A DNA stretch of 10,006 nt from Planctomycetota bacterium. GTDB taxonomy: Bacteria > Planctomycetota > UBA1135 > GCA-002686595. Positions 6,004 to 10,006 of the stretch are shown in pieces. The translations under genes and the position numbers were made by a program. Numbering within the stretch: the stretch's first letter is position 1; each line of letters opens with the position of its first letter. Below the pieces are notes generated by a model, which had not been told where the DNA came from, did not search any database, and saw only the letters and a program-made list of their open reading frames with translations. The stretch spans positions 1-10,006 of the forward strand of contig JAJDES010000338.1 in NCBI GenBank assembly GCA_029259675.1, given 5' to 3'.

Positions 6004-7350
6004 TCAGCGCGGTGAACCCTTCTCCTCAAACGCAAGGATCGGGCCCCAGTGCTCGGCTTCAGCTGACTTCGTTCCGAAGATCTTTCCGGGTTCGCCGACC
6101 TTTGCAACCTGGCAAGCGGTCTTCGGTTCACTGAAGACGAAGCAGGTTGTGCGACCGGGAACCTCAAAAGGCTTGCTCTCGTGCCGCAAGGACTCGACCA
6201 CAACCTCGCCCTCTGCAACACAAACACACGTCCCCATGCCGGGAATGATTTCAATCGATAGGCATGTACCCGTGATCATGATGCGGGCGTCGGGGGTGGC
6301 GACTACGAAGGGCCCTTCGCCGTAGCCCTTGGAAGTGATCATGTGCATCGTGCCCGACACCAACTGAAAATCGTGCACGTCCGCCGGGTTGCTCAATTCC
6401 GCAGAAGCAAGAATGACATTGCTCGACGGTCCGACTTCCATTCGCAAATCCCGATTCAGTTGCAGTTCGAGTTTGCCCGGCCCCGTACTGAATTCTTCTG
6501 CAATGTTGAGGAGCTTGGCCAGCTCGCCTGTATTCCGCGTGGAAACGGATTGACCGTCAATCGTTACGAACTCAGCCTCGTTCGCGTTCAACACCCGCAC
6601 AGGTCCGAAGTTGTCACTTTCGTCCCCGAGCACGACAAACCAGAAAACGGCGGCCGCCGCCACCGGCAACAGGACGCCGGCCATGCGCAGCGGGAATTTG
6701 GACTGAGTCTTGGATTGAGATCGTTGGGTGCGAACGGCTTGCCGAACGCCCTTGGAGTCGAGACCTGAGTTCGTTCTGCGTGCGGGCCTGTTGGCTCCCG
6801 CGGTTTCGCCTTCTTCCCGCGCCCGTGCCATGGGCTCTTTGGGGGACCGATCAGCAGCAGTTGCTTTCGCATCCGACCGTTTCTGATGCTTCGCAATCGG
6901 CATTTGCAGGATTCCCTCGGGCAGATCCGGAAGATCTCTCTTGCGGCTCGGGGTGGTGGCGCCCAGCGGCACGACAACCCCGCCCAATTGCCCCTTAGAA
7001 GCATCCAGAAGGACGTCTCCGAAGTCTCCGGCTCGAAAACGCTCCCGCATTTGCTCGCGGAATTCGGATCGAACGGGCTCCGAGAGCTCGCTTTTTTTCA
7101 GAAGGCTTTCAATCACGGTAGCTTCGCTACGGCTCTCTTCCGGCCCGCGTGACTGCATTTCCTCGCCTTGCGAGGCGGGAGTTTGGCCACTGAGAAAGAC
7201 TTTCCGTGCTCGGCTGCGGAAGGCCTTGGAGGCCATGCCGGAGGGATCCCCATGAAGGGCGCCGAAGACAGAGGCCTCGAGGCGATCTGTTTCGCTTTTA
7301 TTCTGGTTGCTCGGGTCGTGACCGCCGGCTTGATGCTCACCTTCGGCCAT
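6004..7350 (-). CDS. FecR-domain membrane protein, putative anti-sigma factor
   Basis: Likely a single-pass inner-membrane regulator of the sigma factor encoded just upstream. Seen: a 220-residue hydrophilic N-terminal part, probably cytoplasmic. One TM follows at about 222-242 (MAGVLLPVAAAAVFWFVVL). A periplasmic FecR-like region then includes LELQLNRDLRMEVGPSSNV, FQLVSGTMHM and FVVATPDARIMITGT with CVCVAEGEVVV (about 298-386). The cytoplasmic part holds two copies of F-R-x3-R-x2-F-x2-G (43-55 and 96-108), which may be sigma-contact helices; no zinc anti-sigma HxxxCxxC motif is visible. Five cysteines (363, 375, 377, 403, 413) lie in the C-terminal part. Start: ATG 7350 overlaps the sigma stop by one base (TGATG) with GGAAGG six bases upstream; GTG 7353 is possible. 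The overlap indicates translational coupling. The anti-sigma role is inferred from pairing and topology. Confidence 0.85.
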   Translation of the reverse strand: MAEGEHQAGGHDPSNQNKSETDRLEASVFGALHGDPSGMASKAFRSRARKVFLSGQTPASQGEEMQSRGPEESRSEATVIESLLKKSELSEPVRSEFREQMRERFRAGDFGDVLLDASKGQLGGVVVPLGATTPSRKRDLPDLPEGILQMPIAKHQKRSDAKATAADRSPKEPMARAREEGETAGANRPARRTNSGLDSKGVRQAVRTQRSQSKTQSKFPLRMAGVLLPVAAAAVFWFVVLGDESDNFGPVRVLNANEAEFVTIDGQSVSTRNTGELAKLLNIAEEFSTGPGKLELQLNRDLRMEVGPSSNVILASAELSNPADVHDFQLVSGTMHMITSKGYGEGPFVVATPDARIMITGTCLSIEIIPGMGTCVCVAEGEVVVESLRHESKPFEVPGRTTCFVFSEPKTACQVAKVGEPGKIFGTKSAEAEHWGPILAFEEKGSPR

Positions 7351-8012
7351 CACGCACCTTCCGAAGTTCCAGTGCCGTCGCCATCCAGCATGCTGCGCAG
7401 ATGTTCCAATGCGCGCGAATAACGCTTGCGAATAGCGACCTCTTTGCGACCCAGAATGTTGCCGATGGCCTCGAACGAAAGGCCCTCATAAACACGCAGG
7501 AAAACAGTCATGCGCATGCCCTCGGGCAAGCGGTCAACCGCTTCGCGCACTTGCTGCTCCGCTTCCCCTGCGGACAACGCTTCCTCCGGCCTCGGAATCG
7601 GCGACGGCATTTCAAGCGGGGCGTCATCGTCCTCGCGATCCATGCTGCGCTCGCGCTTTCCGTCGCGGTGCAAGCGCGAGCGCCAAAAGTCGCGCACCTT
7701 GTTGGTGGCTATCGTGAAGACCCAAGGTCGCAGGGGACGTGTCGGGTCGTATTTGGGCAGGGCCTGATAGACGTGCAGCAAGATGTCCTGGGCCAGGTCC
7801 TCGGCCAGGTGTTCCGATCCGGTCAAGCGCCTGACGTACCCGTAAATGCGATCAAAGTAGATGTCAAAGAAGGCACTTAGAGCTTCGGGCTCCCGGCGCT
7901 GGAGTGCAGCGCGCTGCTCCTCGCTCAGGCTCTGATGCTCGGTGCTGCTGACGACGGCCCCCTTGGGCGCTTCATCAACGGGAGCTTCTGTTCGAGATTC
8001 GTGACGGTCCAT
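7350..8012 (-). CDS. ECF-type RNA polymerase sigma factor
   Basis: A group 4 (sigma70-family) factor that directs RNA polymerase to a specific promoter set. Seen in 220 residues: a 40-residue charged N-terminus, then region 2 (about 44-113: ALSAFFDIYFDRIYGYVRRLTG, AEDLAQDILLHVYQALPKYD, PLRPWVFTIATNKVRDFWR). An acidic, proline-rich linker follows. Region 4 (about 151-209) has VDRLPEGMRMTVFLRVYEGLSFEAIGNILGRKEVAIRKRYSRALEHLR with its helix-turn-helix. It is probably co-transcribed with the FecR-like gene, whose start overlaps its stop. Start: ATG 8012 gives the family-like length. The open frame extends to 8435 through basic, low-complexity sequence, and ATG 8201 is also in frame; I think the extension is not coding. 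No strong ribosome site precedes 8012. Target genes are unknown; the divergent peptidase is a guess by position only. Confidence 0.9.
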   Translation of the reverse strand: MDRHESRTEAPVDEAPKGAVVSSTEHQSLSEEQRAALQRREPEALSAFFDIYFDRIYGYVRRLTGSEHLAEDLAQDILLHVYQALPKYDPTRPLRPWVFTIATNKVRDFWRSRLHRDGKRERSMDREDDDAPLEMPSPIPRPEEALSAGEAEQQVREAVDRLPEGMRMTVFLRVYEGLSFEAIGNILGRKEVAIRKRYSRALEHLRSMLDGDGTGTSEGA

Positions 8013-8321
8013 GGAGTCTGGATGGCCATTGTGAGTTCGATCCACGGGCAACGGTGAGCTCCGCAAAGTCGAACGGAGGCGGGAAAAGCCTCCCACGAAA
8101 CTGCCGCCCACGCGAGGCAGTCCCGGTTGGGCCAACCAAACTAGCCGACGAAACCTCCCGATAGCTCCTCCGAGCGAGTTTTTCTCCGTCTCCGTTACCA
8201 TCTCTACATTGTGAACAGCCCAAGGGCCCCCCTTTGCGGGTTTTGGTCGGGTCCATGGGCCCCGGCTGAGATGGGCCTCAAACGGCCAAGCAACCCGAAT
8301 TTCTCTCTGAACTCTCACTCC
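8013..8321. other. Divergent region between sigma and peptidase genes
   Basis: About 309 bases between two divergent starts, so it should contain promoters for both transcripts. The best plus-strand candidate is TACATT (8205-8210) with a poor -35 (TTCTCC, 17 bases upstream). A minus-strand TTGCCC/CACAAT pair has only a 12-base spacer. Neither is convincing. Frames crossing the region on both strands are extensions of the flanking genes and lack family-like sequence. Confidence 0.4.
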
Positions 8322-9893
8322 ATGCACTACGACTCGCTCGCACAGCTTTGGACTGCCATTATCGCCAAGCTGGGAACCGGTGCCTTGATCGCTCTTTCGG
8401 CCTCCATCCACGTCAGCCCGCTCGGCGCCCGGCAAACGGCACGGGTGACTCCCGCGGTCGCGCTATCGGATGGCGTACAGCTACCGGCCCTGAGCTCGGC
8501 TCCTCCCCTCGCTTCGAGTGCCTCGAATCCGAACCAGGACGGGTCCACGACGGCAAGCTTGCCCGAGTTCGGATTGGAGTTGGACCTGCGCGGGATGAGT
8601 GGGATGCAACGCGACACGGAATATGAAAGTCCCGCCAGCCCGGTCATTTTCAAGGGAGACATTTTCGGCAGTGAAGTCCGCATTCGAGTCGACCTGTCCG
8701 AGCGCCAAGGCGACTGGCCCTCCGAACCCGAGGACGTGGCGGACTTCAAATCTCCGATCACACTCGATTCCCTGATGCGCGCTTGGAAAGCCGGCAGTTT
8801 CCAGAAGACCACCAAGAAGAAGTCCAGGCGCTCGAAGAAAAAGTCCGCGGACCCGGGGCCGATGCCCGCCGCCTACTTGCATCCGGGACCCTACGGGTAC
8901 GTCCCCTATGCGGCGATTCGCAGCTCCCGCCTGGAGCTGAACAGCCAGACGACGATCTCCACTTTAATTGCAACCTGCATATTGGAGAAGCACGTCTTGG
9001 TTGTGGATGTCGAGTGCCTACCCGAAGCGAGCCCGGCGCTTGTGTCTGCGGTGCGCGACTTCCTTGAGAACGGAATTCGCTATGAAGGCCCCAAACGCAA
9101 CTGGGAGTGGACGGATGAGGAAGCGGATTTGCGTTGGCGTCGCGAAGTCACCGAGGATGTTCGCGATGAACGCGAGAAGCTGATTCGAACCGAGCACTTC
9201 ATCATTTTGACCAACTCATCGGGTGGAAAGCTCTTCGCCAAAAAGATGGAGGAGTGTTACGACGAGATTCAGGAGGTTTATCCCTTTGATGAAGTCCCCG
9301 AACGCAAGTTGATGCCCGTCTTCATCTTTCAGAATCCCGACGAATACCACGCTTTCCTCGCCAAGAACCTGGGTTGGAGTTTGACCGATGCGGCTCAAAC
9401 TGCGGGTGTTGCCTACGGCGATGTCTACGTTTCGGTTTACAAGTCACCGCAGGACCCCGTGCACATTCACGAAGCCACGCACCAAATCTTCAAGAATCGC
9501 CTGCGGCTCGGCGGCGGCGGCTCCTGGTTTCAAGAAGGCGTGGCCGAGCTGATGTCGACGCGCGAGAACGAGCGGCGCGCCTACGCCAAAGGCCGCGCCA
9601 AGAAGAATCGGCAGACTCCCTTCGATCAGTTCTTTACCTTGCCGTCCTTGATTCGAGCGGACCCGAACAACACGTCGGGCGACAGCGGCGCCCACAACGC
9701 CTACTTGCAAGCGGCCTCCATCATTGATTTCGTGCGCCAAAGTCGTTTCAGCAAAGAGCGCTTTCAGCTCTTCATTCACGCCATTGGAATCGTGCCTCGC
9801 AGCGATCTGGCTTCCATACAAGAAAGCCTGCAACGCGTGTTTGAAGTTGACATTCAGGGATTCGAGGAAGAATGGGTCAAGTATTGGAAATGA
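8322..9893 (+). CDS. Secreted gluzincin-type metallopeptidase, DUF1570-like
   Basis: Probably an exported zinc peptidase. Seen in 523 residues: an N-terminal hydrophobic segment (about 10-28, TAIIAKLGTGALIALSASI) that fits a signal peptide or anchor. Two low-complexity stretches follow, including a lysine/arginine-rich run at 162-175. The C-terminal catalytic domain contains LIRTEHFIILTN, PVFIFQNPDEYHAFL, HEATH (383-387, the HExxH zinc motif) and WFQEGVAEL, with Glu405 as likely third zinc ligand, 17 residues on. This order matches DUF1570/peptidase-MA-like proteins, which are frequent in Planctomycetota. Start: ATG 8322 precedes the signal directly; ATG 8271 and GTG 8211 are in-frame alternatives. 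The stop overlaps the next lipoprotein gene. The substrate is unknown, and loss of activity cannot be excluded, though all ligands are present. Confidence 0.82.
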   Translation: MHYDSLAQLWTAIIAKLGTGALIALSASIHVSPLGARQTARVTPAVALSDGVQLPALSSAPPLASSASNPNQDGSTTASLPEFGLELDLRGMSGMQRDTEYESPASPVIFKGDIFGSEVRIRVDLSERQGDWPSEPEDVADFKSPITLDSLMRAWKAGSFQKTTKKKSRRSKKKSADPGPMPAAYLHPGPYGYVPYAAIRSSRLELNSQTTISTLIATCILEKHVLVVDVECLPEASPALVSAVRDFLENGIRYEGPKRNWEWTDEEADLRWRREVTEDVRDEREKLIRTEHFIILTNSSGGKLFAKKMEECYDEIQEVYPFDEVPERKLMPVFIFQNPDEYHAFLAKNLGWSLTDAAQTAGVAYGDVYVSVYKSPQDPVHIHEATHQIFKNRLRLGGGGSWFQEGVAELMSTRENERRAYAKGRAKKNRQTPFDQFFTLPSLIRADPNNTSGDSGAHNAYLQAASIIDFVRQSRFSKERFQLFIHAIGIVPRSDLASIQESLQRVFEVDIQGFEEEWVKYWK

Positions 9894-10006
9894 GAGTTGC
9901 GCAGGCCCACTGTGCACGGGGATCATCCGCTGCCTTCACTCGCCCGGCACTGCTTGCCCTGACGCTTCTGCTTTGGATCGGCATTGCGGGTTGCGCCAAT
10001 CCAACC
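9890..10006 (+). CDS. Lipoprotein gene, 5' end only
   Basis: The frame is open to the window edge and encodes 39 residues: a short n-region with Arg2, Arg10 and Arg18, a hydrophobic core (ALLALTLLLWIG) and the lipobox IAGC with Cys35, then ANPT. This is a textbook lipoprotein signal, so the mature protein should be membrane-anchored on the periplasmic side. ATG 9890 overlaps the peptidase stop as ATGA, suggesting coupled translation. ATG 9872, in the same frame, adds six residues and has GAGGA three bases upstream, so it is a real alternative. No domain lies within the visible part; function is unknown. Confidence 0.7.
   Translation, partial: MRVAQAHCARGSSAAFTRPALLALTLLLWIGIAGCANPT

Noticed and set aside
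4627..6015. Plus-strand frame of 462 codons opposite acetolactate synthase
   Set aside because: It is the antisense of a highly conserved enzyme and its translation shows no domain structure.
5832..6254. Minus-strand frame of 140 codons crossing the end of the FecR-like gene, with a plausible-looking C-terminus
   Set aside because: It overlaps the FecR-like gene out of frame for most of its length, is arginine/serine-rich as GC-rich shadow frames are, and shows no recognisable domain or ribosome site.
8030..8055. Minus-strand TTGCCC/CACAAT as the sigma gene promoter
   Set aside because: The spacer is only 12 bases, too short for a sigma70-type promoter.
8013..8435. N-terminal extension of the sigma factor to 8201 or 8435
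   Set aside because: The added residues are low-complexity and unlike ECF sigma factors, and they run into the divergent peptidase start region.

Overview
The window looks like chromosomal DNA of a GC-rich, Gram-negative-type bacterium. Four things point, with moderate confidence, to Planctomycetota or a relative: an ECF sigma factor paired with a FecR-type membrane protein, a DUF1570-like secreted HEATH metallopeptidase, a large Na+/solute symporter, and lipoproteins whose thioredoxin-like domains carry a HPLGCT motif. I see no mobile element, CRISPR array, tRNA or rRNA.

Layout. (1) At the left edge, on the minus strand, is the start of a thioredoxin-like lipoprotein. Its frame meets a TGA two codons after the presumed redox cysteine, continues open to the window edge, and has a SECIS-like hairpin at the right distance. 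It is a candidate selenoprotein. (2) Divergent from it is a sodium:solute symporter (+) with an unusual 64-residue soluble insertion. (3) Convergent with the symporter is a minus-strand block. In transcription order it runs: ECF sigma factor, FecR-domain anti-sigma-like protein (overlapping stop and start), an intergenic region of about 430 bases with a candidate promoter and leader hairpins, a catabolic-type acetolactate synthase, a strong terminator-like hairpin, and class 2 dihydroorotate dehydrogenase (pyrD). (4) Divergent from the sigma gene, on the plus strand, is a secreted gluzincin-type metallopeptidase. It overlaps the start of a lipoprotein gene that runs off the right edge.

How the genes fit together. 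The sigma and FecR-like genes form a clear regulatory pair: cytoplasmic sigma plus single-pass membrane regulator with a periplasmic sensor domain. The divergently transcribed peptidase/lipoprotein pair is the natural first guess for a target, but no promoter match supports this. Acetolactate synthase and pyrD are metabolic genes on the same strand, and the hairpin between them suggests separate transcripts. The observation most worth following is the in-frame TGA at 37-39 with its downstream hairpin. Next are the symporter insertion and the twin hairpins ahead of acetolactate synthase.
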